A stretch of DNA of 64,000 nt, from assembly GCA_028551475.1 (NCBI GenBank), contig CM052362.1, positions 20,814,021 through 20,878,020 on the forward strand, written 5' to 3'. Source of the stretch: Casuarina equisetifolia (Eukaryota; Streptophyta; Magnoliopsida; Fagales; Casuarinaceae). This document shows positions 52,202 to 64,000 of this stretch, piece after piece (position 1 is the stretch's first letter; the number at the start of each line of letters is the position of its first letter). The notes beneath the pieces are model-generated. The model did no database searches. It had not been told where the DNA came from and saw only the letters and a list, made by a program, of their open reading frames with translations. A program made the translations under genes and the position numbers.

Positions 52202-55200
52202 TGAACAGAGTGAGAGAGAGAAATAAACTCTCGAAGTTGAGGGAGGTTGAAGTCACGTATTGAAACTGTCAACAAGATAACGGCGTCGTATTGCTGGCAA
52301 AATCTGCAACGTGGATTATTGATGGGCCTTGCGTTTGTCCAATCCGATCGCAAGATGGGGCCTTCACTAAAAAATTTTGGTGGGGCATCATCGTAACATT
52401 CCACAGCAATAACAATAATTACAACATCAATTACAAAGAAGATCCTGTTACACAGCCTTTGAGATGTCTCGGTGGAACCATTCATTGTTCTAAGCAGAAG
52501 AGTTGGCACCTTCGGTTGGAACGGAAGAGTTCGTAAATTCTGAAGGCATGCCACGAATTCGGATCCACCATACCACCAGGAGGTGAAGATTTACTCTTAA
52601 AAAGAAAAGCAAGGAATATAGCAATTATATAGGTGGTCATCAAGGAAGGGAAACCTCAGTTTGTGAGGGTCTAGTTGACCACCAAAATCTACATTTTTAC
52701 TGTTTTAACCTTTTTCTTTTCCTAAAAATGATGGGATATAACCCACAACATTCAATTTCGAATTAATGTATGTTTTCTTTCTGTTAAATATGATCGGCTG
52801 GATAGTAATTACTTTGTTGCATATGTTAACTTAAAGGGGGAGACAAAAGGATAAAAGTGTTAATAAAAGTGTTCCAGTCATTCCTTTTCTTTTAACCGCG
52901 GATTGCATCGACATCCAACAAATCCAAGAGCCGACCAACGTGTGTTACTCTAGCAATAACCAACGGTCTATGATTTTATGCAAAAGCAATACTTATACAA
53001 TTGGACCGAAACGCTTGGAAGCTTGATAATGGGAGCTCCAAAGACGCCCCTAAAAGGTAATACAAGTATTATAATTTTGCCTTGTCGTATTGGGCTTCCT
53101 TTGAGCAAGTCTCTGATAATAAAGATTCTGAGGCACCAAGCAAGCGCAAGAGGAGAGAGAGAGAGAGGAGGCGAAGAAGAAGAAGAAGGAGAAGACGATA
53201 ATAGGTGGCGGAGTTCAGGCCTTGAAGAGAATTCCTCGCAATAAATTCCCCCATAGACACCCAAAATCAGCTTCAGGTTTTTTCTCTCTCAATTTTTCCT
53301 TCCAATCTCTTTTCTTTTCCAAGCATTTTCTTTGCTTCCTCTGTCTTCTGTCGTTGATTGATTTTTGCATGAATTTCGTGTGCATATGGTGATGATTGAT
53401 TCTTATATCTCCTACTTATATGAAAGCAATTTCTGGTTGGTCAAACAAATTGTTCGTTTCATTTTATCTTATGCCATTTTTTATTCTTTTTTTTCATCTT
53501 CCTTGCAACATCAACTATTACCAGTACAAGGACACCAATAAGTTGAGATATACACCATCGCTTTTTTCGTTTTCCATGTCTCCAAATTTCATGAAGGTAA
53601 TAATAATTGGGCAAATTGCACTATTTTGGAGAAAAACATTTCTCCAAAATTATACAACACAGATTTCTCTTTACACCAAGAGAGACTTCACTCAAAGCTG
53701 ACTTACAAACAGTACACTCGCACCATATACAGTACCACTTATAGCGTTAACCCAGTAAAATTAACCTACTGATTTTTCACAGTAAATTCTAGCACCTATG
53801 TGTTCTAAACAATCCTCAAATAATATGACTTTTACAAAGGATTCTTTAAAGCAGAAAAGCTCCAAACCAAATTTCTAGGGTTTTAGTGAACAAAAACCCC
53901 ATATTCAATTTACTGCACTCTGGCCACAATAAAGTTCAAAATTACAAAAAAAAAAAAAAAATGCAAACGCAATAGTTCTAATCTGAGCCTTAGAACAAAA
54001 CCCCCCAAACTTTCAATTTAAGATTCGATTTCGGTATCCATACTTACATGTGTGATTCTAACGGATTTGTGTACAAATCATAATAATAATAGCGTTGAGC
54101 TCGTCTGTAACGACAAATACAACAACTTTAACCAATTAGAACTCGAGAAGCACAAATCTTTTTGAGCACCGAAGACCAAGAAGTTTACTACTTGTGTAAG
54201 AAAAACTACTATGAGCTCGTTGTCACCTTTCTCAAAAACCCGTCGAGAATTTAAACTGCAAAAGTATCCATTCTGCAGCTTCAGATCAGGGAATCGGCTT
54301 TTATGAAGAGGATCGGCAGCTTCGCCCTTGTCTCAGCTCCATTTTTTCATACGGGTCGACATGTTTCAAAATAGCCAAGGTTGTGTCAATTTTGTCCTGT
54401 AAATCGATCCTTCTTCAAAACTTGTCGCATAGATTAGTAGAACGATTGTCCCTTCACGCAGAACAATGTCGTGTAGCTTCAGTTTATCACCCGTCTCATC
54501 TAATACGACGTCGTGTTGCTCTCCATGCTAATCATTCCTGCATTTCGAACACGGTTTTCGTCCATGAGCTTAAACGCGCAGATTAAGTCTTTTTTCTTTT
54601 TTCTTTTTTCTTTTTTTATCTAGTTTTCAACAGCCGTTGTTTTCAAGCACGGCTTTAGATAATGAAAAACGCGTTTTGTGTATTACGTCGTTTTTAAGAT
54701 AAAACGTTAAACAAGCGGACACCCATGGCATCTTTAGTGCGGTGATGTAAAGTGTATACTTATTTTATCCAAACCATATAGGCATATGCATTGCATTACA
54801 TATTAGATAATTTTCAACACGAGGTATGAGTGCATTAAAAATGCACAAGTATGGGGAATTGATTACATTATAATATCATGTGTACAAAATTACAATTTCT
54901 AATGCCAATATTCCTTGTTCTTTGTTGCATGGTTTCTACTAATACATAAACATATTTTTCATGTAGTTGTTATCATTTTCTTTCATTAACAAAACTCCAA
55001 AAATGAAAGACCCTTCTTTTCTCAACAACATTGTAGAAGAAAGCTATTAGCTCTAACTCTTGATATTTTCTTTTAGAAAGGATTCTAAGAATATGAAGAT
55101 ATATCTCTTAAGATATAGATATAATTGAGAAAGAAAAATAATTGTAAGTTACAAAAGAGATTGCTTGATAAATTATTTTCTACTTTTAGAACCTTGACAC

Positions 55201-55440
55201 AAACATCAAGGATTAATCCAATTGTTAAAGCTAGATTGACAAATACGATAATTGGATAAAGAAGAATAGCACCATGCCTTCCCAACATAAACTCATTGAT
55301 TATATATACATAGAATTTGAAGATTCGAAATTATGTAACAGTAGGATTTATCATAAATCAGCCCTTATACTTTGGTACTTCAAATAAAGATAAGGAATTA
55401 ATTACAATGTATTAGGATATAAATTAACTTGCATCTACAA
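52202..55440. other. Intergenic region without supported genes
   Basis: Contains GA- and GAA-rich runs (53,150-53,190) followed by a segment ending CAGCTTCAG before a CT-rich stretch near 53,278. This resembles a noncoding first exon and donor, but no downstream coding exon was found. The rest is AT-rich; short frames look like chance. Confidence 0.4.
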
Positions 55441-58400
55441 TCAAGTTGAGTGACTCGATTCATCTAATTGAATTGATGAATAAGTTGAATCCAAATTTCC
55501 ATTAACATCTATTAAGAAGGGTCTGGCAGGCATTTGTAAGCATTCAACATCTTCTTCAAACATTTGTATAACTTTGTTCATTGAGGGGCGATCACTAGGC
55601 TTCATTTGAATGCACCATAAAGCAATTATGATCATCTTTTGAACTATTTTATTTTCCTTTTTTGTAGCACCTTCAATTTCTATGTCTTTTCCATCATGTA
55701 GCCGGTCATAAGCCCAAGTGGGAAAGTAAATTTGGCTTGAACAATTTGCGTATGCATTCAAGTTCTTTCTTTTACCGGCCATTTCCATCAACAACATTCC
55801 AAAACTATAAACATCAGCTTTATATGAAATGCCTCCAATATTTTTATAAAATAACTCAGGAGCCATATATCCCAATGTCCCTCTTGCAGCAGTTAAATAA
55901 ATAACACTATCATTTACCAAAGAAAATTTTGCTAAGCCAAAGTCAGGAACCTTGGGTGTAAACTTCTCATCAAGAAGAATATTGTGAGGCTTGATATCAA
56001 AATGTAAAATTTGCATCTCACATCCTCGATGTAAATATTCAATCCCATGAGCCACTCCTAGTGCTATATGAAACATCTTATCATAACTCAAAGGGGTTCT
56101 TACTTGTAAAAATATGTATTTATTTAAGGAGCCGTTGGGCATGAACTCATACACCAAAGCTTGCTTTGACCCTTCAACACAAAAACCAATTAGTTGCACT
56201 ATATTAGTATGATGAATCCTTCCAATAGTTGCAACTTCGCTCATAAAATCTTGCCCGTTAGCCTTGGAATTACATAACATCTTTATAGCTACAAGGCAAC
56301 CACTTTGAAGTGTTCCTTTAAATACAGAGCCATATCCTCCCTCACCCAATTTGTCTTTAAAACTTTTGGTCATTTTTTTGATATCTGAGTATGAGTATCT
56401 TATTGGCATAAGATTATTGTTCCTCACTAAAAATTCTTCAATAACATCATACTCTGACAAATGTCTCTTCCACCATTTATATGTCAAGAATGCCATCACA
56501 AAGGGAGCTCCAAGAATAGTTTTCACTGTTTGGTGGTATAAAAGTACTGAAAAAAAATAACCAATATAGATTATAAGAGAATACATAGCTGTATTGCTGT
56601 TCAATTTTTTTTAAGTATACTTACAGCTCAATAACCTTAGATACTAGTGATTAACCAGGCTACTTTTTTTTTGGTTAAATATCTTTAATATTTCCATATT
56701 GGCCGTATGTTTAATTCATGTTTTATAGTGTAAAGAATATTCCGCTAAATAGCAGAAAAATTACTATAGAAGGAACCTACCGTAAAGCAAGGTCGCGAAT
56801 GTAAGTACTCGAATTCCACCAGCTGCAAGGAATATGAAAAAGTGAATTGATTTAAAAAATTGCTTAAATAATTTTCACCTGGGGTCACACTCAAAAAGAA
56901 ATAAAAACGATAATGTAAAACTTCTAGACCATATATTTGATCTTTAAATTTGATTATGCTCGATTCTGCGAACTTGAGCAAGGCTGTAGTAGTAGATGAC
57001 TTATTTACCAATTGAAGCTGAGAAGCAATGTTTCAATTAGGTTATAATTCAATTGATGTGAAAATATGCATAGAATCTAACTCTTTCTAGCTATCTTATC
57101 AAGGAACGACGGAAGGCAAAGTCTTACTCAAGACGGGAAGAAAAATTCTCAAGGGGTTTATATTTTTCAGTTCCTCATTGCTGCCAAAATCTAAATGAAA
57201 CCTAAAATTTTGAGATCAACCATCTGCCAAGCACATGGTCATCCTTTACTTGAGTAATCATCAAGAGCAACTGGTTTAATTCTATATCATTATGCCATTC
57301 TACAATATCATGCAAATAAGCTTCTGAGATCGAAACCTTACCTCTGCCATAATTGTCAAATGCATATTCTCTTACTCCTATTTTGACAAAGAAAACAATA
57401 ATGTTAGTGTTGGGTAACTTAAAATTGGACTCAACATTTCTTTAAAATTTAATATATAGTACTTGGTGTATTATCCATGTAAACACTAATGTTTCAGTGA
57501 ATCGAACATTAGTTAGCTTAACAAGATTTCAGTTACGTTTTAATGAAGAATTGAACTCCACTGATGTCCATAGTTTGCAACTCATCTAGTGTCCATTGGT
57601 GGTGAAGTCATTCATAAAAGAATTAAGGATTACTTGTTTGCTTAGGCAACCTACTTGTCTTTCACGGGACACTAAAGATAATGTGGGCTCTGCTATCAAG
57701 GTTTTAGTTAGGTTATAATAGAATTTACATGGTCACATGTATGGAATAGTAACTATTTCTCGCTATCTTATCAAAGCAAAAATAGGGGAAGATAGAGAAA
57801 AATTTGAATTCAAGATAAGAAGTTGATTTATTAAGACATTTGTATTTTTCATTTTGTCATTGCTTCCAAATCCAAACGAAGCCTTAAATATTTTTCATTT
57901 ATCAAATTTAAAATTTTTTTTTCATTGTAATCAATAGATGAATCACTTTTCAAGCACTGATTGTCTTCAACTTGCATTGTCGAAAAGGACAATTAACACA
58001 ATTATATATCGTTATTCCATATTAAACTATACCATCCGCGTTTGGAAACTTAGAATTAAAATTCACATTTCCTTTAAAGTTGAAAGTTTTGTACCGTTGT
58101 GCTGATTACTTAAACACTAACGTTAGAAGTCTAGGATTTAAATTGGGCTGAGCTCGATCCAATGAGCTTAAGGTTAGTTGTTGCAGTTAACGAATTATTT
58201 GTTTATTGATGCTCACAAGCATGGTCAACCATTTCCCAAGACATAGTTGTAATCAGCTTAGCTCATCGCCCAGGATGATTGATACAATTCCATATCATTG
58301 AATCACTCTGTTTCATCCTAGAAATAACATTTTGAGATTGGAACCTCACCTCTATCATACAGCCGATAAAGTCGTCCTTCTGAATCTGTAGTGACAACGA

Positions 58401-59931
58401 AAAAAATGTTGTCAATATTTGGAAACTTGACATTTCTATTAATGTTTTAAAATGTTTTCATGTAACTTTAGTAATTTTTCATCATGTCTTCATGTTAGAA
58501 CTATTTTCTTTGTTCAGATTACAAGGAATGATTTCTTTATTGAAAAAATAAAAGATAAAAAAAATGATTACGATCAAAATAAAGGTAGTGGTTCTTACCA
58601 TAGATACTAACTACTAGTGGCCCCAGAAATTCTGCAACAATAAAAATAAATGATTCACAAATTATTTGGTATATTGACTTGATTAATTGCAAAAGTCTAG
58701 AAAGTAACTAAAAGTGAGATATGAATTATTTGTTTCATTATCGTGCACAACTCATCCAATTTCTATCTCACTGGCTCATTCTATCATACATCTTCAAACA
58801 ACTTTCTGAGATCAAAAAACCTTACCTATGAATTTCGTAAGTAGTCTCGAAAGTAGTCTCGAAATAAATCCTGCTTCGACAAAGAAAAGAATAACATTAG
58901 ATTTGCCTTAGTTAAGCACCCAGAGGCTTTGTGTAAAAGAAGCTCACGTGCAAGCTAAAAGTTCAAGAACCCATGGGATATAGACGGTGTTGGTCAAAAT
59001 CAGGCACAAGAAGAGAAAGAAATGATCAAAAAAGGAAAATAATGCTCAACAGATAAGATATCATAGAAACTGAAATTGTTGCTGTCGTTTTTCTCGCATT
59101 CTTCACTCACCACGTGTTAGACGGTTGCACCGGTCAGTGAAATTCGCCCCATCGAGGATGCAAAGGCCTGTGTCTGTGTAGTTATCACACATTCCTTGGA
59201 CCCATGAAAGCTTAAAACCATAGCCCAGTTGATAGTAAACGTTTGCACACGTATTTGGGTAATGATCTGGTGACGATGTTAGCAGTATTTTCTCTACTCG
59301 GCACAAGTCCTCCAAATCCTCTCGAGACGGGTCCGTAAGAACATATCTATACCCCTGGGAAGCGGACAAAGAAGAGTTGGAAGAAGAAACTCCATTACCT
59401 AGAGCAAGTAGACATGTCCAAATAATGTGGAGAAATCGCTGGCTTTTCGCAGTTCAAGAAAACCATTGTGGGTCCAGAGATCAAGCTACTGGGGAAGAAA
59501 TCATCCACGCCGTAATAAGAACCACTACAAGAGACATATACACCACTATAATCTAGGGAGTATGGACCCCCCCAATCGAAATTAACCCAGTCTAGAGAAT
59601 GGGCAGAGATAAAGGAGCCGTTATTGCTCTGAATACCAGAATCTACAACGCGGATCGTGTAGTCAGTGTAGTTGATTTCTTGTACGTTGTACTTTCCAGA
59701 ATGTAAGTACAACACTGTCTGATTATTCTCACATGCCAGATTGTATTTTTGATTGCCGCAGTTCTCTGGATCAGTCTCCAGCCGAAACGGATAGCTTATG
59801 TTACTGATGTTGCCGCAGAAAGAAGGAGGACAGTGATCATGAGTAGCGCTGGTACTGCGAGCCTGATGGACTAGGACAAGAACAACAATTAGGGCCGTCA
59901 GTCCTCCGTGGAAGAACACTTCTGCTGCCAT
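55441..59931 (-). pseudogene. LRK10L-type receptor kinase C (paralog of A), single-base frameshift
   Basis: A paralog of kinase A. Exons: 59931-59111, 58870-58826, 58631-58599, 58385-58350, 57377-57342, 56822-56781, 56546-55441. A signal peptide (MAAEVFFHGGLTALIVVLVL) precedes a GUB_WAK domain (HDHCPPSFCGNISNISYPFR). At about 59,395-59,405 one extra base relative to A (TGCTCTAGGTAATGG against TGCTTCGATAATGG) ends the frame at a TAA; the WAK-associated part then resumes in the next frame. The summed exons are 2,119 nt, one more than a multiple of three, so this is the only frame lesion. Kinase motifs ([37 protein letters not shown]) are intact; SDFG reads PDFG. This is a pseudogene, unless the base is a sequence error. 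Confidence 0.82.
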
Positions 59932-60435
59932 TGGGAAATAGAGAAGATCTTGAGAGAAGGATATAGCTTCCGCGATCCCCAGCTACAGCTGGGAAACCTT
60001 GATGACTAGAAAAAGAGAGAAAAAGCTTTCTGAGATGGCGAAGAAGAAAAAAATTGGAAAATCCTCGTTTTAGAGGACAAGAAGAAGAAAAAGAAAACAG
60101 GGCGGGGAAGCGCTGACTCCCGTTTCGGAGAAGACTCACCGGTGGAGACTCAAGTATATAACTCCGTTTTCTTTAACATAATAAAAAGAGAATGTTATAT
60201 ACCAAAAAAAAAAAAAAAACTGTATATGAGGTCTATCTCAGACAAATATTTATCATGAAGCGAGAAAACATTAAAACTTAATGGTATTTTTGTAAGAATA
60301 AGGACGCGGCACGTCTCTTGGTGCGAAGTTTCTGAGTCAACAGACCATTGCTTGCTCCCACGCGAAGGACGCACCCTAGCCATGACTTGGTGCCGAGTCT
60401 TCATGTCGATAGCCCATTTTTCACGCCCACGCTGA
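59932..60435. promoter_or_regulatory. Divergent region between kinases C and D
   Basis: About 500 bp, half the A/B spacing. 60,301-60,433 holds a worn two-copy tandem repeat of about 70 bp (CTTGGTGCGAAGT / CTTGGTGCCGAGT; ACAGACCATT / GATAGCCCATT) in the place where the signal peptide of D should be encoded. The A/B minisatellite is not present here. Confidence 0.5.
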
Positions 60436-62989
60436 GAATGCCAAAATGAGTGTAATGAATCCCGGTGTGGATCCCATGGTCCACCCGTACAATTTCCCTT
60501 CCGACTCAACAGCCAACCAGACCGCTGTGGGTATCCTGGATTTCATCTATCATGCACTGAAACAAATGATACGGTGCTCGAGCTGCCGATTTCAGTAAAG
60601 CTCTTTGTCAAAGAGATTAACTACACATCTCAGGTCATTAAATTATATGATCCACATCATTGTTTCCTAAGGCAGCTTCGGGCACTCGATCTATCTTCCA
60701 CGCATTTTCGGTTCAATCAAGAATTCTACAACTTTGCCTTCTATGACTGACTTGTTCAATTGTTCCCCAAGAAAAGTAGACTATCTCAATATCATCACTT
60801 GTCTCAGTGGTCCAGGCTATCAAGTTTATTTCGCGTACTCTGGTGGCTCAGTCGACACAAAATTGCTATCTTGTACAAAGATGTGTAGTCTTCGATCAAT
60901 TCCAGCTGATATCATGTATTACAGTGAGAAAATTCTCGAAATGAAGTGGTCCAGACCAGGTTGCGAAAGCTGTGAAGTAAAAAGCAAGAAATGCAGATGG
61001 AAGAATAAAAGCACTCATTCAGAAACTGAGTGCTTCCCCAGAGATGCAGGTATTGTCTTCTATCCATTTCTTCAATGTTCTCCAGCTGACATGTATATAT
61101 TAGGCCAAGATAAGCATATACCTTACCCTCTGCAACAGCGGATTTTCCTGCCCCGCTGATTCACTCATCTAACAGTGTAAAATTTAAAGCGAAAAGCCAG
61201 AAAGATTTGGCATTTCCAAATTGTGCCTTAAATTAAACAACATCTTTCCAGTGGATGAATACTAGAGTTTCGCTGCAACATGAATTAGGCAATCAACTTC
61301 TCCTTGTCAATCTTCGATGCAGATGAATGACTGATCAGGGTAAGCTCCCGTAGTAAGCTAATTTTGAAACCAAAACATGACACTTTTGAATGGCATCGGC
61401 GAAAAAATAACTCCTCTAGTTTCGACCAGAAAGGGGCATCATTCTTTAAAAGTATTAGGCATGTGCTGGTAAAGAATCTTATTAGGCTATCTAGCTTTTT
61501 CCCCTCAGGGACTTGCTCCAACTGTCGTCGTTGGACGCCAGGCAAGAGGTAACTTCCTCACAATGATGCCATAAAAATGCAATACCGATAAATCATTGCA
61601 TAACTCAATTAATTCAATCCTTTAATACATACCATCGGGACTTGGTTCTGATTTCTCTATTTGAAAAAATGAAATTGTAAAGGTGGGCTTTTGACTAAGT
61701 TATTAGTAAAGAATTCTTACCAATTATATATTTTTTCATATATATAACAAAAGGCTAATTATGTAAGTTTTTATCAGGTGTATCAACAAAGTTAAAGTTG
61801 GTGACTACTGGTAAGTTGTCTTTGACCATTTGAAATTCTTTTTAGTAGGGCGATAGATTCCTAACTTAAAAATGTTTTACATACAGGTCTAATCTTAAGT
61901 ATAATTCTTTTAGTTCTAGCAATCTCTGCTTTCTATCGTATTTATAGCCGTGGTAAAATTGAAAGAGAAAACCAAGCAAAGATTGAAAAGTTTTTAAAGG
62001 ATTATAGAAATTTTAAGCCTACAAGATACTCATATGCTGACATTAAAAGGATTACAAATCAATTCCTTGAAAAGTTAGGCCAAGGAGCTTATGGTACAGT
62101 GTTTAAAGGAAAGCTCTCTAATGAAGTTCATGTTGCTGTGAAGATTCTAAACGTATCCAAGGGAAATGGAGATGAGTTCATAAATGAAGTAGGAACAATG
62201 GGTAAGATCCATCATGTTAATGTGGTTCGCTTGGTTGGTTTTTGTGCAGATGGATTTAGGCGAGCTTTAGTCTATGAATTTTTACCAAATGGCTCCTTAT
62301 TCAAGTTCATATCTTTAGCAAACATTAAGAAAGATTTACTTGGTTGGGACAAGTTGCAAGATATTGCTTTTGGTGTAGCAAAAGGAATTGAATATCTTCA
62401 CCAAGGATGTGATCAACAAATCCTTCATTTTGATATCAAACCTCATAACATTTTGCTAGATGAGAATTTCAATCCAAAACTATCTGATGTTGGTCTTTTC
62501 AAATTGTGTTCCAAGGATCAAAGTATAGTATCTATGACTACAGTCAAGGGAACCATTGGTTACATTGCACCTGAAGTATTTTCTAGAAACTTTGGGAATG
62601 TGTCTTACAAATCAGATGTGTATAGCTTTGGAATGTTGTTGCTTGAAATAGTTGGTGGAAGGAAAAATATTGATGATATGTTGGAGAACACTAATCAAAT
62701 TTATTTTCCTGAATGGATATATAACTTCTTAGAACAAAGAGAAGATTTACGAATCTTTATCGATGATGATGGAGATGCTAAAATTGCAAAGAAACTAGCA
62801 ATTGTAGGGCTTTGGTGCATCCAATGGCACCTAATAGATCATCCTTCTATGAAAGTTGTGATTCAAATGTTGGAAGGAGAAGGAGATAAGTTAACCATGC
62901 CTCCAAATCCCTTTTCCTCTACAAGTGTTTCAAAAGTCAATGCAAGAGCTCTAAATCATGAGTTAGAGGTCATCCCAGAATCAAATTAA
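60436..62989 (+). pseudogene. LRK10L-type receptor kinase D (paralog of B), degenerate
   Basis: A paralog of kinase B. Exons: 60436-61049, 61778-61810, 61887-62989. The ectodomain begins mid-domain (ECQNECNESRCGSH) right after a TGA, so no signal peptide or start codon is present. A frame change near 60,735-60,750 separates FRFNQEFYNFAFYD from LFNCSPRKVDYLN. Splice sites and the membrane span (LILSIILLVLAISAFY) are kept, and exon 3 is the same length as in B (1,103 nt). In the kinase, LGQGAYGTVFKG, VAVK and [12 protein letters not shown] remain, but DFG is DVG (62486-62494) and the subdomain XI Arg is His (DHPSM at about 62,837). The kinase exon alone stays open, so a soluble or membrane pseudokinase product is conceivable but not shown. 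Confidence 0.85.
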
Positions 62990-64000
62990 GTATTTGAAAA
63001 CTTGGAGCTACAATACCAATGCACAAATCAACTATCTTGTACTTGAAAGAATTTATTGTGTTGTAATTAGTGCAAGGACTTCTCTCTTTTCTTGTTTTAG
63101 CTGATGAGCAACTTATTTTTGCTATCTTTTTGTTTCCTCTCTTGTCTTTCCTTTTCTGTTGTCTATTTCAATTTTTCATGATTTAAAAATTGGATTCTAA
63201 TATCATATTTTTGTTTTTGGTAAGAAATAGGTATTATTGCATGTGAATTGCCTTTCTCCAAAAGGAAATTTTAAGGACAAAAGTCACATGTAAAAAATAT
63301 GGTCATTCACTAGTGCTTAAATATAAGAAATATTATTTCCATTCATAAGCTAACTTTTATATTGGACTTTAAGCTTTCTAAGATGCTATCAAAATCTAAA
63401 TTGATCCATTACAATCCCCATTTAACTAAGTTTTCAAAATTTGCTCAATGTTTGAGAAATATCAATTCTACCATATTCAACCTTAAACCCAAATCAAGTT
63501 TGGTAAGCAAAAAACTATTAAGATTAAAAGTCCAATATAAGAAAATACAATCTTTGATTAATTTTTAAATCCAAAAAAATATCTCCTTAACTCATAACTT
63601 AACTTTTATGTTAAACTTTGGACTTTCTTATCAAAATTTGCACATTTAGCATAGTTAATGGTTAGTCATGAAAACAATATCTATACTTTATAAATCTTAC
63701 AACATGGATTTCTAGTTATGTATATATTCATATGATATATCCTAACTATGTAATTACTTGATCTCAATCATACATTACAAAAACTTAAAAAGTTATGTTC
63801 AAATAAGTTTAAAGGAAGTCTCATCTTGAATAATTTCATTAGCTTACTTAAATTCAAATTTGAGGCCAACCTCATCATCATAAACCTCCACTAATGTTAA
63901 CTTCAATTTAGGGCTCAAAAGGGTACTGAGTTTCTAATTATATTAATTAATAGATTAAAAAGCATAAAAAAAGGAAAAAAAAATGAAGAAACAATGATCT
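62990..64000. repeat. 3' flank of kinase D, second copy of 46,922-47,984
   Basis: Matches the flank of kinase B over roughly a kilobase with many small differences. The window ends about where the 187-bp satellite begins in the first copy, so a second array may lie just beyond. Confidence 0.7.

Noticed and set aside
52138..52554. 138-codon minus-strand frame overlapping the SDHAF4-like start
   Set aside because: It overlaps the recognised presequence in another frame and shows no domain.
53140..53290. GA/GAA-rich segment as the start of a plus-strand gene
   Set aside because: A donor-like end exists, but no coding exon follows within the next 2 kb.
59350..59405. Short intron that could rescue the kinase C frame
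   Set aside because: The only GT...AG option (AG/GTAATGG to CCCAG/GGG) is about 45 bases and its phases do not join the correct frame.

Overview
This is nuclear DNA from a eudicot plant, probably a woody dicot. The evidence is genes with many GT-AG introns, a DYW-class pentatricopeptide gene, a clade A PP2C, LRK10L-type receptor kinases, Ty1/copia and LINE remnants, and AT-rich spacers. The species cannot be fixed from the sequence alone. I rebuilt gene models by matching splice phases by eye, so exon borders are inferences except where noted.

Layout. (1) 1-15,240: three plus-strand tandem copies of a cyclic nucleotide-gated channel (CNGC) gene. Copy A enters from the left and has a 32-bp pore deletion. 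Copy B is a wreck with a complete 5.1-kb Ty1/copia element inside its S1-S3 exon, flanked by a perfect 5-bp target duplication. Copy C is open through six exons, with a LINE fragment in one intron. A CC-NBS-LRR fragment lies at 15.5-15.7 kb. (2) 16,656-22,270, minus strand: spermine synthase with ten coding exons and a 5' leader intron. (3) 22.3-29.3 kb: gene-poor, with a stretch at about 27.3-28.5 kb that reads like inserted mitochondrial DNA. (4) 29,331-32,308, minus: a clade A PP2C (ABA co-receptor type) with ABRE and CE3-like motifs upstream. (5) 35,450-38,020, minus: an intronless DYW PPR protein resembling Arabidopsis At3g49170/EMB2261. (6) 39.9-64 kb: a cluster of four LRK10L receptor kinases arranged as two divergent head-to-head pairs (A-/B+ and C-/D+). 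Between the pairs lie a ~187-bp tandem satellite and a small SDHAF4-like mitochondrial gene carrying a frameshift.

How the parts relate. The first kinase pair is intact. In the second, C has a single extra base in the ectodomain, and D has lost its signal peptide, is frameshifted, and has DVG in place of DFG. The 3' flanks of B and D also match, so the pair was duplicated as a block. In the kinases, extracellular GUB_WAK-type domains join non-RD kinase domains (HFD in the catalytic loop) through a ladder of tiny exons, all in phase 1. The satellite between the pairs carries a conserved inverted pair of W-box cores (TTGACT/AGTCAA) in most monomers. That combination is the most unusual structure in the window. 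Spermine synthase, PP2C, PPR and SDHAF4 are ordinary housekeeping or signalling genes.
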